A DNA stretch of 64,000 nt from Actinomadura opuntiae (GTDB taxonomy: Bacteria > Actinomycetota > Actinomycetes > Streptosporangiales > Streptosporangiaceae), in assembly GCF_030283205.1 (NCBI RefSeq), contig NZ_JASNWF010000031.1:35392-99391 (forward strand). Direction: 5' to 3'. Of this stretch, positions 6,648-17,802 are shown in pieces (position 1 is the stretch's first letter; every line of letters begins with the position of its first letter). A model generated the notes under the pieces. That model made no database searches and was not told the DNA's origin. It was given only the letters and a program-made list of their open reading frames with translations. A program made the translations under genes and the position numbers.

Positions 6648-8771
6648 GTGTTCCGCTCCCGAACCCCGGCACTGGCGGCCCTGAGCGCCGCCGCCGTCAC
6701 TCTCGCAGCCGCCGCCCTCGACGCCGCACCCGCCACCGCGCAGCCCGCGGCCGGGAACGATCCAATCGCCGGCTTCACCGCGCAGAACTCCCGCTGGCAG
6801 CGCCAGTACGAGAAGCTGTTCAGCGCGATCCCGTCGGCCGCGAAGGCCCGCGCGCTCGACGCCGAGCTGGCGAGCGAGCCCGCCGTCACCACCACGACCG
6901 GCGACCGGCACCGCGTCGAGCGGATCGTCCGGCAACTCCGCTCCTACGGCCTGAAACCCGAGGTCAAGACCTACTACGCCTACACGTCGCTGCCGAAGAA
7001 GGTCAGCCTCCAGATGACGGCGCCGCGCCGCGCGGTGCTGCCCGTCAAGGAGAAGCGGCGTCCCTGGCAGCAGCACTGGGACGAGGTCATCCCGGCGCAC
7101 AACGGGCTGTCGCCGTCCGGGAACGTGCGGGGCCAGGTCGTCTACGCCAACTACGGCCGCCCGCAGGACTTCGAGCAGCTCGACAAGGCCGGCATCTCGG
7201 TCAAGGACAAGATCGTCCTGGTCCGCTACGGGCAGGTGTTCCGCGGCGTCAAGCCGCGCGAGGCCGCCAAGCGCGGCGCCAAGGGCGTGCTCATCTACTC
7301 CGACCCGGCCGACGACGGCTTCACCAAGGGCGCGGTGTACCCGGACGGGCCGTGGCGCGCGCCGGACGGCATCCAGCGCGGCAGCATCGCGCAGATCCAG
7401 CTCGCGTCCGGCGACCCGCTGACCCCCGGCTGGTCGGACGACTCGCCGAACACCCGGCGGCTCAAGCCGTCCGAGGCGCCGATGCTGAGGGGGCTCGTCC
7501 CGACGCTGCCGATCTCCTACGGCGCCGCCGAGCCGCTGCTGCGCTCGCTGACCGGCGCGCAGGCGCCGGAGGACTGGCAGGGCGGCCTGCCGTTCACCTA
7601 CCGGATCGGCCCGGGCGGCACGCAGGCGCACCTGGACCTGACGAACACCTTCCAGGTCCGCAAGCTCTGGGACGTCACCGTGAAGATCCCAGGCAGCGAG
7701 CGTCCCGACCAGGAGGTCGTGCTCGGCGCGCACCATGACGCGTGGGTGTACGGCAGCGACGACAACCTGTCCGGCACGGAGAACGTCCTGCAGATCGGCC
7801 GTGCTCTCGGCACGCTGCTCAAGCAGGGCTGGCGGCCTAAGCGGACGGTCGTCCTCGCCACCTGGGACGGCGAGGAGTACGGGCTGTTCGGCTCCACCGA
7901 GTACGCCGAGCAGCAGGCCGAGCGGCTCCGCAACGCCGTCGCGTACGTGAACATGGACGGCGCGGGCGGCTCCCACTTCGGGGCCGACGCGACGCCCGCG
8001 CTGGACCAGTCCGTCATCGACGCGGCCAAGGAAGTGGCCTGGCCCGGCACCAGCGGGACCGCCTACGACGCGTGGAAGGCCCAGAACGACGGCAAGACGC
8101 CGATCGACCGCATCGGCGGCGGCTCGGACTTCCAGGCGTTCTTCCAGCGCTACGGCGTGCCCGCGATGAACCTCGGGTCCTCCTCGACGGGCTCGTCCGG
8201 CAACTACCACTGCTCGTGCGACGACTTCTACTGGATGTCGCACTTCGGCGACCCGACGTGGGAGTACCACGCGGCGATGTCGCGGCTCGTCGGCATCGCG
8301 ACGCTGCGGCTCGCCGACGCCGACGTCATCGCCATGCGGTACGCGCCGTACGCCGCCGAGACCGCGCAGTACCTGACCGCGTTCACCGACCAGCAGCGCA
8401 AGCAGCTCGGCAAGGTGGTCGTGGACGTGTCCCGCGACATCGACCAGGCCAAGGCGTGGCAGAAGGCCGCCGACGCGTTGCAGGCGCGCGCGCAGCAGGC
8501 CCTCGGCAGGGGCGACACGGCGGAGTTCCGGCGGCTGAACGCAAAGCTCATGCAGGACGAACGGGACCTGCTCACCCAAGCCGGGCTGCCGGGACGCCCG
8601 TGGTACCGGCACCAGATCTACGCCCCCGGCATGGACACCGGCTATGCCACGCAGCGCCTTCCGGGCCTGAACGACGCCCTGTTCCTCCAGAACGACCCGG
8701 CGACCGCGAAGGCCTACGAGGCGCGCCTGTACACCTCCCTCCGCGCGGCCACCCGCACCCTCACCCCGTAG
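6648..8771 (+). CDS. Secreted M28 peptidase, glutamate-carboxypeptidase-II-like
   Basis: A 707-aa exported zinc peptidase with the three-part layout of GCPII/transferrin-receptor-like M28 enzymes. After a Sec signal peptide (ending PATAQPA near residue 35) comes an inserted PA domain (about 115-300). The peptidase domain has HHDAWVYGSDDNLSGTEN, DGEEYGLFGSTE and the strand VAYVNMDGAGG, then the late His region NYHCSCDDFYW. These carry the expected two-zinc ligands (His, bridging Asp, Glu-Glu pair, Asp, His). A helical dimerisation domain ends the protein. The GTG at 6648 follows GGGAGG at good spacing. It should trim C-terminal acidic residues or small peptides outside the cell; the exact substrate is unknown. 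Confidence 0.88.
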   Translation: MFRSRTPALAALSAAAVTLAAAALDAAPATAQPAAGNDPIAGFTAQNSRWQRQYEKLFSAIPSAAKARALDAELASEPAVTTTTGDRHRVERIVRQLRSYGLKPEVKTYYAYTSLPKKVSLQMTAPRRAVLPVKEKRRPWQQHWDEVIPAHNGLSPSGNVRGQVVYANYGRPQDFEQLDKAGISVKDKIVLVRYGQVFRGVKPREAAKRGAKGVLIYSDPADDGFTKGAVYPDGPWRAPDGIQRGSIAQIQLASGDPLTPGWSDDSPNTRRLKPSEAPMLRGLVPTLPISYGAAEPLLRSLTGAQAPEDWQGGLPFTYRIGPGGTQAHLDLTNTFQVRKLWDVTVKIPGSERPDQEVVLGAHHDAWVYGSDDNLSGTENVLQIGRALGTLLKQGWRPKRTVVLATWDGEEYGLFGSTEYAEQQAERLRNAVAYVNMDGAGGSHFGADATPALDQSVIDAAKEVAWPGTSGTAYDAWKAQNDGKTPIDRIGGGSDFQAFFQRYGVPAMNLGSSSTGSSGNYHCSCDDFYWMSHFGDPTWEYHAAMSRLVGIATLRLADADVIAMRYAPYAAETAQYLTAFTDQQRKQLGKVVVDVSRDIDQAKAWQKAADALQARAQQALGRGDTAEFRRLNAKLMQDERDLLTQAGLPGRPWYRHQIYAPGMDTGYATQRLPGLNDALFLQNDPATAKAYEARLYTSLRAATRTLTP

Positions 8772-8780
8772 GCGCTCCGA

Positions 8781-8818
8781 GCCGGGCCGCGCGGGCAGTC
8801 AGGTCCGCGCGGCCCGGC
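8781..8818. terminator. Bidirectional hairpin terminator between the M28 gene and mtnA
   Basis: A perfect 14-bp stem (GCCGGGCCGCGCGG at 8781-8794 and its complement at 8805-8818) with a 10-nt loop sits between two convergent genes. The mtnA stop codon (8799-8801) is in the loop, and one arm overlaps the last mtnA codons. There is no U-tract, as is usual in very GC-rich actinomycetes. Confidence 0.7.
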
Positions 8819-9839
8819 CGGGGGTCTCGCCCTTCGCCACCTCCAGGACGCCGGTCTCGGTGACCAGCGCGGTCACCAGGCGGGCCGGGGTGACGTCGAA
8901 CGCGGGGTTGAACCCTTCGGCGCCGCCCGGAGCCGTCCGCGTCCCGCCCCAGGCCAGCACCTCGTCGGGGTCCCGTTCCTCGATCGGGATCCGGTCGCCG
9001 GACGCGAGCGCGAGGTCGACGGTGCTCCACGGCGCGGCGACCACCAGCGGGATGCCCACCGCCGCGCACGCCAGCGCGACGCCGACCGAGCCGATCTTGT
9101 TGGCGGTGTCGCCGTTGGCGGCGATCCGGTCGGCGCCGATGACCGCGACGTCGACCAGCCCGCGCAGGACGGTGCTCGGCGCGGCGCCGTCCGCCTGCAC
9201 CAGGCAGGGGATCCCGGCCCGGACCAGCTCCCACGCCGTCAGCCGGGCGCCTTGCAGCAGCGGGCGCGTCTCGTCGGCGTAGACCTTCTCGACCCGGCCC
9301 CGGCCGTGCAGTTCGCGGACGACGCCGAGCGCGGTCCCCCATCCGGCGGTCGCGAGGGCGCCGGCGTTGCAGTGGGTGAGGATGCGCAGCGGACGGTCCG
9401 GCGTGCGGGCGGTGATCCAGTCCGCGCCGAACGCTCCGATCGCGCGGTTGCCCCGGACGTCCTCGTCCAGCACGGCCTGCGCCTCGGCGACCACGGCGTC
9501 CACGCCCTTGCCGACCAGCGCCGCGGCCCGGTCGACGCCGGCGGCCAGGTTCACCGCGGTGGGCCGCGCCTCGCGGACCCGGGCGATCGCCGCGCCGCGC
9601 GCCGCGTCGTCCCAGCCCTCCCGCTCGGCCTGGAGCATCGCGATCGCGACGCCGAACGCGCCCGCCACGCCGAGCGCGGGCGCGCCGCGCACCACCAGCC
9701 GCCGGATCGCGTCCACGAGTCCCTCGACGTCGCGCACCACCACGTGCTCGACGCGCCCGGGGAGCACGGTCTGATCCAGCAGCCGCAGCCCGTCCCCGGC
9801 CCATTCCACGGTCCGCACGTCGTCCGTCATATCGCCCAT
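8799..9839 (-). CDS. mtnA: S-methyl-5-thioribose-1-phosphate isomerase
   Basis: A 346-aa member of the eIF2B-like MtnA family, which converts methylthioribose-1-phosphate to methylthioribulose-1-phosphate in the methionine salvage pathway. Family motifs include RRLVVRGAPALG near residue 48, the catalytic-cysteine segment LTHCNAGALAT (about 158-168), and the catalytic Asp in VIGADRIAANGDTANKIG (about 235-252). The length is typical. The ATG at 9839 lies 4 nt after GGGAGG; the ATG at 9830 is a close alternative. No other methionine-salvage gene is next to it. Confidence 0.92.
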   Translation of the reverse strand: MGDMTDDVRTVEWAGDGLRLLDQTVLPGRVEHVVVRDVEGLVDAIRRLVVRGAPALGVAGAFGVAIAMLQAEREGWDDAARGAAIARVREARPTAVNLAAGVDRAAALVGKGVDAVVAEAQAVLDEDVRGNRAIGAFGADWITARTPDRPLRILTHCNAGALATAGWGTALGVVRELHGRGRVEKVYADETRPLLQGARLTAWELVRAGIPCLVQADGAAPSTVLRGLVDVAVIGADRIAANGDTANKIGSVGVALACAAVGIPLVVAAPWSTVDLALASGDRIPIEERDPDEVLAWGGTRTAPGGAEGFNPAFDVTPARLVTALVTETGVLEVAKGETPGRAART

Positions 9840-9929
9840 TCTGCCTCCCGGGCGGCGCGAAGCCTTACCCGGCAGGGCTTTGCGGCCTTCGCGACCACGC
9901 CGGTCATCCATACCGTGACCTGCGGTAAC

Positions 9930-9955
9930 TTGACACGGGTCGAACTCTTGTTCGA
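9930..9955 (+). promoter_or_regulatory. SOS promoter with a perfect LexA box for imuA'-imuB-dnaE2
   Basis: TCGAAC-N4-GTTCGA (9940-9955) matches the actinobacterial LexA box exactly. A TTGACA -35 hexamer lies at 9930-9935; the box begins 4 bp after it and covers the spacer and part of the -10 region. It is 35 bp upstream of the imuA' start. DNA damage should therefore induce the three-gene operon through LexA cleavage. Confidence 0.93.
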
Positions 9956-9990
9956 GATTGGACGCAGAGCGCGCGAGAGGAGGGACGACC

Positions 9991-10764
9991 GTGCCGGAGG
10001 CGGCGCTGCGGGACCTGGCGAGGTCGCTGGAGCACGCGTCCGCGCCGCCCGCCCGCGCGGTCCCGCTGCTGCCCGCGCTGCGCCCGGTGGTCCCCGGCGG
10101 GCTGCGCCCCGGCTCGGTGGTCGGGCTGGACGGGCCCGGCGCGGCCTCGCTCGCCCTCGCGCTCGTCGCGGGCGTCTCCCGGCACGGCGGCGAGGACGGC
10201 TCCGGCGGCTGGTGCGGGATCGTCGGCGTCCCGTCGTTCGGGGTCGTCGCCGCCGAGGGGATGGGCGCCGAGCCCGAACGCCTCCTGCTGGTCGACGACC
10301 CCGGCGACCGCTGGCCCGACGTGGTCGCCGCGCTGGCCGAGGCGGTCGAACTGGTGCTGCTGTGCCCGCCCGAGCGTCCCGGCGCCGCCGCCGTCCGCCG
10401 GCTGTCGGCCCTCGCCCGCAAGCACGGCTGCGTCCTCACGCTGACCGGGCCGTTCGCCCGCGACTGGCCGGGCGTCCGGCTGCGCCTGCGCCTGGACGGG
10501 ATCGCCTGGGAGGGCGTCGGCGACGGCCACGGGCGCCTGCGCGGCCGGCGCGTGCAGGTGGTCGCCGAGGGCCGCGACGCTCCAGGCCGGGGCCGCCGCG
10601 CCCATCTGTGGCTGCCCGCCCCCGACGGCAGCGTCAGGCCCGCCGCCCCGGTGCGGCCGCCGCTGGAGATCGTCCCGCCGCCCGCGGTGAAGGACGGCGC
10701 GCCCGTGCACACCCGCCGCGACGGCGAAGCGGCCGTCGTCCGCATCCGGGAGGGGATCGCGTGA
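9991..10764 (+). CDS. imuA': ImuA', RecA-like accessory protein of the SOS mutasome
   Basis: A 257-aa RecA-fold relative that partners ImuB and DnaE2 in damage-induced mutagenesis; in mycobacteria the equivalent protein is needed for mutasome function. Seen here: a core of alternating strands and helices (GSVVGLDGPGAASLALALVAG where RecA has its P-loop, without an intact Walker A; then LLLVDDP and VELVLLCPP). The N terminus is shorter than RecA. The GTG at 9991 follows AGGAGGG at good spacing and lies 35 bp downstream of the LexA box. Its stop overlaps the imuB start (GTGA, 10761-10764). The name rests mainly on its place in the cassette. Confidence 0.85.
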   Translation: MPEAALRDLARSLEHASAPPARAVPLLPALRPVVPGGLRPGSVVGLDGPGAASLALALVAGVSRHGGEDGSGGWCGIVGVPSFGVVAAEGMGAEPERLLLVDDPGDRWPDVVAALAEAVELVLLCPPERPGAAAVRRLSALARKHGCVLTLTGPFARDWPGVRLRLRLDGIAWEGVGDGHGRLRGRRVQVVAEGRDAPGRGRRAHLWLPAPDGSVRPAAPVRPPLEIVPPPAVKDGAPVHTRRDGEAAVVRIREGIA

Positions 10765-12320
10765 CGCGGGTGCTGGCGGTGTGGTGCCCGGACTGGCCCG
10801 TGACCGCGGTCGGGGTGGAGGCCGCCACGGCGGGGGCCGTGGTGGTGCAGGGGCGGATCGCGGCGTGCTCGGCGGCGGCGCGGGCCGAGGGCGTCCGGCG
10901 CGGGCAGCGGTTGCGCGACGCGCAGCGCCGCTGCCCCGACCTGGTGGTGCGGGAGCGCGACACCGACGCGGAGGGGCGGTTGTTCGAGGCCGTCGTCGAG
11001 GCGGTCGCGGAGCTGGCGCCGAGGGTGGAGGTGGTGCGGCCGGGGCTGTGCGCCATCGCGGCGCGCGGGCCTGCCCGGTTCTACGGCGGTGAGGAGGCGC
11101 TGCGCGTCCTGGTGCAGGACACGGTCGTGGAGGCCGGGTACGACTGCGGGTCCGGGATCGCGGACGGGTTGTTCGCCGCCGAGCTGGCAGCGCGCGCCGG
11201 GCAGGGCGGCGTGGTGGTGCCGGAGGGCGGCGCGGCGGCGTTCCTGGCGCCGTATCCGCTGTCGGTGCTGGACCGTCCGGAGCTGGCCGACCTGCTGCGG
11301 CGGCTCGGGATCGCGACGCTGGGCGCGTTCGCGGCGCTGCCGTCCGGGCACGTCGCGGGCCGGTTCGGGACGGACGGGGCGCTGGCGCACCGGCTGGCGC
11401 GGGGCGAGGAGCCGCGGCCGATCGCGCCGGTCCGCGCGGCGGCGGACCTGTCGGTGCGGGCGGCGTTCGACCCGCCCGCCGAGCACGCCGAGCAGGTGGT
11501 GTTCACGGCGAAGCGGCTGGCGGACGAGCTGCACGAGGGGCTCGCGGCGGGCGGGCTGGCGTGCGTGCGGCTGGAGGTCGAGGTCGGGTTCGCCGACGGG
11601 CACGTGCTGCGGCGGCTGTGGCGGCATGACGGGCGGTTGTCGGCCCTCGCGGTCGCAGAGCGGGTGCGGTGGCAGCTGTCGGCTTGGCGGGACGGGCGCC
11701 CGGCGGCGGGCACCGACCCCGAGGGCATCGAGGCGCCCGCCGAAGAGGAGGCCGTGTGGGGCGGTGTGACGTGGCTGGAGCTGGCGCCCGACCAGCTCGT
11801 CCCGGACGGCGGCCGGCAGGAGGCGCTGTGGGGGCGGACCGCCGTCACCGACCGCGTCGCGCGGGCCGCCGACCGGATCCAGGGGCTGCTCGGCCACGGC
11901 GCGATCACCCGGCCGGTGCCGGCGGGCGGGCGCGGACCGGGCGAGCAGGTCGTCCGGGTCCCGGTCGGGGACCTGCCGCCGGCGGGCCTGCCGGACGGGC
12001 CGTGGCCGGGCCGCCTGACCGCGCCCGCACCGGCTGTGGTGCCGCCGGCGGCGCCGGAGGCGGAACTGTTCGACGCGTCCGGGGCGCCGGTGATGGTGTC
12101 GGCGCGGTGCGCGGTGTCGGCGCCGCCGGCCGCGCTGGTGGTCGGCGGCCGTCCGGCGGCGGTGACGGCCTGGACGGGCCCGTGGCCGGCGGACGAGCGC
12201 TGGTGGGACCCGGCGAAAGCGCGGCGCCGCGCCCGCTTCCAGGTCGTCACCGAGGACGGCTCCGCCTACCTCCTCGCCGTCGAGGGGCGGCGCTGGCACG
12301 TGGAGGCCACCTATGACTAG
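10761..12320 (+). CDS. imuB: ImuB, catalytically inactive Y-family polymerase homologue
   Basis: A 519-aa DinB/UmuC-like protein. The N-terminal motif reads VLAVWCPDWPV where active Y-family enzymes have an acidic DxD site, and the second acidic motif is missing (FYGGEEAL at the equivalent place). This is the known state of ImuB proteins, which serve as adaptors joining DnaE2, ImuA' and the beta clamp rather than as polymerases. A thumb/HhH region (LLRRLGIATLGAFAALP, about 175-192) and a little-finger-like domain follow, then a long C-terminal tail. It is coupled to imuA' by GTGA and sits 11 bp before dnaE2. Confidence 0.92.
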   Translation: MTRVLAVWCPDWPVTAVGVEAATAGAVVVQGRIAACSAAARAEGVRRGQRLRDAQRRCPDLVVRERDTDAEGRLFEAVVEAVAELAPRVEVVRPGLCAIAARGPARFYGGEEALRVLVQDTVVEAGYDCGSGIADGLFAAELAARAGQGGVVVPEGGAAAFLAPYPLSVLDRPELADLLRRLGIATLGAFAALPSGHVAGRFGTDGALAHRLARGEEPRPIAPVRAAADLSVRAAFDPPAEHAEQVVFTAKRLADELHEGLAAGGLACVRLEVEVGFADGHVLRRLWRHDGRLSALAVAERVRWQLSAWRDGRPAAGTDPEGIEAPAEEEAVWGGVTWLELAPDQLVPDGGRQEALWGRTAVTDRVARAADRIQGLLGHGAITRPVPAGGRGPGEQVVRVPVGDLPPAGLPDGPWPGRLTAPAPAVVPPAAPEAELFDASGAPVMVSARCAVSAPPAALVVGGRPAAVTAWTGPWPADERWWDPAKARRRARFQVVTEDGSAYLLAVEGRRWHVEATYD

Positions 12321-12331
12321 GCGGGTGGGCT

Positions 12332-15300
12332 GTGGGGTGGCATAACCCGCCGATCTCGTGGCGGGAGTTCGAGGAGAAGCTGTCGTGGCGTCCCGCCGAG
12401 CGCATCCCGCAGGAGGCGCCGGACGAGCCGGAGGCGCCGCGCCGCGCGGAGGGCGGCGTGCCGTGGGCGGAGCTGCACGTCCATTCGTCGTTCAGCTTCC
12501 TCGACGGCGCCAGCTCCCCGGACGCGCTGGTCGCCGAGGCGGCGCGGCTCGGCGTGGAGACGATGGCGGTCACCGACCACGACGGCATGTACGGGGCGGT
12601 GCAGTTCGCGCAGGCGGCGAGCGAGTCGGGCATCGGGACGGTGTTCGGTGCGGAGCTGAGCCTCGGGCTGCCCGGCCCGCAGACCGGGGAGCCCGACCCG
12701 GCGGGCCGGCACCTGCTGGCCCTGGCCAGGGGCCCGGAGGGCTACGCGCGGCTGTGCTCGGCGATCACGGCGGCGCAGCTCGCGGGCGGGCGCAAGGGCC
12801 GTCCGGTGTACGACCTGGACGCGCTCGCGGACGCGCACGGCGGGCACTGGGCCGTGCTGACGGGTTGCCGCAAGGGGCCGGTTCCGGCGGCGCTGGAGTC
12901 CGGCGGCCCCGAGGCGGCCGAGCGCGAACTGCGCCGGATGGTCGACATGTTCGGCCGCGAGAACGTCTTCGTGGAGCTGGTCGACCACGACCAGCCGGAC
13001 GACGACGAGCGCAACGACGTCCTGTTCGAGCTGGCCGGACGGGTCGGGGCGGACGTCGTCGCGTCCAACAACGTGCACTTCGCAGCACCCGGCGCCGACG
13101 CGCGCCTCGCGCAGGCGATGGCGGCGGTGCGGGCGCGGCGCAGCATGGACGACATGGTCGGGTGGCTGCCCGCGAGCGGCACCGCGCACCTGCGCAGCGG
13201 CGCGGAGATGGCCGCGCGGCTGGCGCGCTTTCCCGGCGTGTTGGAACGCACGGTGGAGCTGGGCCGCGAGTGCCGGTTCGGGTTCGACGTGGTCGCGCCC
13301 CGGCTGCCTGACTGGCCCGTCGGGGACGGCCACACCGAGGCGAGCTGGCTGCGGCACCTGGTGAAGGAGGGCGCGCTGAAGCGGTACGGCCCGCCCGACA
13401 ACGAGAAGGTGTCGGGCGCGTACGCGCAGATCGCCAAGGAGCTGGACGTGATCGAGCAGCTCAAGTTCCCGGGCTACTTCCTGATCGTCCACGACATCGT
13501 GGAGTTCTGCCGGAGCAAGGGGATCCTGTGCCAGGGACGCGGTTCGGCGGCGAACTCGGCGGTCTGCTACGCGCTCGGCATCACCGGCGTCGACGCCGTC
13601 CGGCACGGGCTGCTGTTCGAGCGGTTCCTGTCCCCCGGACGCGACGGCCCGCCCGACATCGACCTCGACATCGAGCACAAGCGCCGCGAGGAGGCCATCC
13701 AGTACGTCTACCGCAAGTACGGGCGCGAGTGCACGGCGCAGGTCGCCAACGTCATCAGCTACCGGCCGCGCATGGCCGTCCGGGACGCGGCGCGCGCGCT
13801 CGGCTTCTCCCCCGGCCAGCAGGACGCCTGGTCCAAGAGCATCGACCCGCGCGACCCGGTCGGCTCCGAGACCGACATCCCCGCGCCGGTCATGGAGCTG
13901 GCCGACCGGATGCTGACGCTGCCCCGGCACCTCGGCATCCACTCCGGCGGCATGGTCATCGCGGACCGTCCCGTCGGCGAGATCTGCCCGATCGAGTGGG
14001 CGACGATGCCGAACCGCAGCGTCCTGCAATGGGACAAGGACGACTGCGCGGCGGCCGGGCTGGTGAAGTTCGACCTGCTCGGCCTCGGCATGCTCGCGGC
14101 CCTGCACGACTGCTTCGACCTGGTCGCCGAGCACCACGGGCAGCGGCACGACCTCCAGTCGATCCCGCCGGAGGACCCCGAGGTCTACGAGATGCTGTGC
14201 GACGCCGACACCGTCGGGGTGTTCCAGGTCGAGTCGCGCGCGCAGATGGCGACGCTGCCCCGGCTGCGGCCGCGCGAGTTCTACGACCTGGTGGTGGAGG
14301 TCGCGCTGATCCGCCCCGGCCCGATCCAGGGCGGGTCCGTCCACCCGTACCTGCGGCGCCGCAAAGGCCTGGAGCCGGCGACGTGCCCGCACCCGCTGAT
14401 GGAGCCGGCGCTGCGGCGGACGCTCGGCGTCCCGCTGTTCCAGGAGCAGATGATGCAGCTCGCCGTGGACTGCGCCGGGTTCACCCCGAACGAGGCCGAC
14501 CAGCTGCGGCAGGCGATGGGCGCCAAGCGCGCGCCCGAGCGCGTCGAGCGGCTCCGCAAGCGGCTGCTGGACGGGATGGCCGAGCGCGGCATCCCGGCCG
14601 ACATCGCCGAGAGCGTCTACGAGAAGATCCTCGGCTTCACCGGGTTCGGGTTCCCCGAGTCGCACGCGCAGAGCTTCGCGCACCTGGTGTACGCGAGCGC
14701 GTGGCTGAAGCGGCACTTCCCCGCCGCGTTCACGGCGGCGCTCGTCCGCAACCAGCCGATGGGGTTCTACAGCTCGCAGTCGCTGCTGGCGGACGCGCGG
14801 CGGCACGGCGTCGTCGTCCGGGGCGTCGACATCAACGCCAGCGACGTCCACCCGACGCTGGAGGAGCCCGTCGAGGTCGAGTCGGACCATCCGCACGCGC
14901 CCGCCGCGCCGCAGCCCGCGATCCGCGTCGGCCTCGCCGGCGTCCGCAACCTCGGCGACGACACCGCCGAGCTGATCGCGGCCGGACGCCCCTACGCGAG
15001 CATGGAGGACCTGGCCCGCCGCGTCCCGCTGTCGGCGGCGGCCCTGGAGGCGCTCGCGACCGCCGGGGCGTTCGATCGCCTCGGCCTGACGCGCCGCGAG
15101 GCGCTGTGGGCGGCGGGCGCGCTCGCCGGCACCGGGCCCGGGCAGCTCGAAGGCGTCACGCCCGGCGCGTCCGCCCCGGCGCTGCCGCCGATGACGCCGA
15201 TCGAGGAGACCCTCGCCGACCTGTGGGCGACCGGCGTCTCCCACACCCATCCGGTCGCGCACGTCCGCGAGGCGCTGGACGAGCTGGGCGCGCTGTCGTC

Positions 15301-15601
15301 GCAGCGCCTCGCCGCGACGCCGTCCGACACCAACGTCGTCGTCGCCGGGCTGGTCACGCACCGGCAGCGCCCGCCGACCGCCGGCGGCATCGTGTTCATG
15401 ACGCTGGAGGACGAGACCGGCATCATCAACGTCGTCTGCCCGCCGCAGGTGTTCCAGCGGCACCGGGGCCTCGCCGTCGACTCCCAGGCGCTGCTGGTCG
15501 GCGGGCGCCTCGAACGCGCCGACGGCGTCACCAACGTCCGCGCCACCCGGCTGCGCCGGCTCCCCGTCCCCGGCAAGGTCCGCGCCCGCAACTTCCACTG
15601 A
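12332..15601 (+). CDS. dnaE2: Error-prone DNA polymerase III alpha subunit DnaE2
   Basis: A 1089-aa C-family polymerase, the catalytic part of the SOS mutasome. It begins with the typical DnaE2 opening MGWHNPPI from a GTG. The PHP domain carries ELHVHSSFSFLDGA and VTDHDGMYGAV (about 45-95). The palm has PDIDLDIEHKRREE (about 440-453) with its catalytic aspartates, and the thumb/fingers include SGGMVIADRPVG and a GFPESHAQSFA segment. A C-terminal OB fold (GLVTHRQRPPTAGGIVFMTLEDE) ends the protein. The length is normal. It is third in the LexA-controlled operon, only 11 bp after imuB, so it should rise with SOS and copy past lesions with low fidelity. Confidence 0.96.
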   Translation: MGWHNPPISWREFEEKLSWRPAERIPQEAPDEPEAPRRAEGGVPWAELHVHSSFSFLDGASSPDALVAEAARLGVETMAVTDHDGMYGAVQFAQAASESGIGTVFGAELSLGLPGPQTGEPDPAGRHLLALARGPEGYARLCSAITAAQLAGGRKGRPVYDLDALADAHGGHWAVLTGCRKGPVPAALESGGPEAAERELRRMVDMFGRENVFVELVDHDQPDDDERNDVLFELAGRVGADVVASNNVHFAAPGADARLAQAMAAVRARRSMDDMVGWLPASGTAHLRSGAEMAARLARFPGVLERTVELGRECRFGFDVVAPRLPDWPVGDGHTEASWLRHLVKEGALKRYGPPDNEKVSGAYAQIAKELDVIEQLKFPGYFLIVHDIVEFCRSKGILCQGRGSAANSAVCYALGITGVDAVRHGLLFERFLSPGRDGPPDIDLDIEHKRREEAIQYVYRKYGRECTAQVANVISYRPRMAVRDAARALGFSPGQQDAWSKSIDPRDPVGSETDIPAPVMELADRMLTLPRHLGIHSGGMVIADRPVGEICPIEWATMPNRSVLQWDKDDCAAAGLVKFDLLGLGMLAALHDCFDLVAEHHGQRHDLQSIPPEDPEVYEMLCDADTVGVFQVESRAQMATLPRLRPREFYDLVVEVALIRPGPIQGGSVHPYLRRRKGLEPATCPHPLMEPALRRTLGVPLFQEQMMQLAVDCAGFTPNEADQLRQAMGAKRAPERVERLRKRLLDGMAERGIPADIAESVYEKILGFTGFGFPESHAQSFAHLVYASAWLKRHFPAAFTAALVRNQPMGFYSSQSLLADARRHGVVVRGVDINASDVHPTLEEPVEVESDHPHAPAAPQPAIRVGLAGVRNLGDDTAELIAAGRPYASMEDLARRVPLSAAALEALATAGAFDRLGLTRREALWAAGALAGTGPGQLEGVTPGASAPALPPMTPIEETLADLWATGVSHTHPVAHVREALDELGALSSQRLAATPSDTNVVVAGLVTHRQRPPTAGGIVFMTLEDETGIINVVCPPQVFQRHRGLAVDSQALLVGGRLERADGVTNVRATRLRRLPVPGKVRARNFH

Positions 15602-15725
15602 CCGGAGGCCGAACCCGGGCACTGCCCGGCGCGTCCGATGTGTGTCATCGTTGTCACGGAGAGGGTCGCGTGCCGCCGTTGGGGGCGGCCGCCAAGGCGC
15701 GGCTCCGGCGAAAGGCTGATCGCCG

Positions 15726-17795
<2,070 letters not shown>

Positions 17796-17802
17796 GGGCG
17801 GG

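Noticed and set aside
9252..10760. Possible long N-terminal extension of ImuB
   Set aside because: The frame is open upstream, but ImuB proteins start with VLAVWCPDWPV and the GTG at 10761 overlaps the imuA' stop. The extension would run antisense through mtnA and out of frame through imuA'.
9840..12299. Possible long N-terminal extension of MtnA on the minus strand
   Set aside because: The open frame is antisense to imuA' and imuB. The MtnA family start and GGGAGG lie at 9839.
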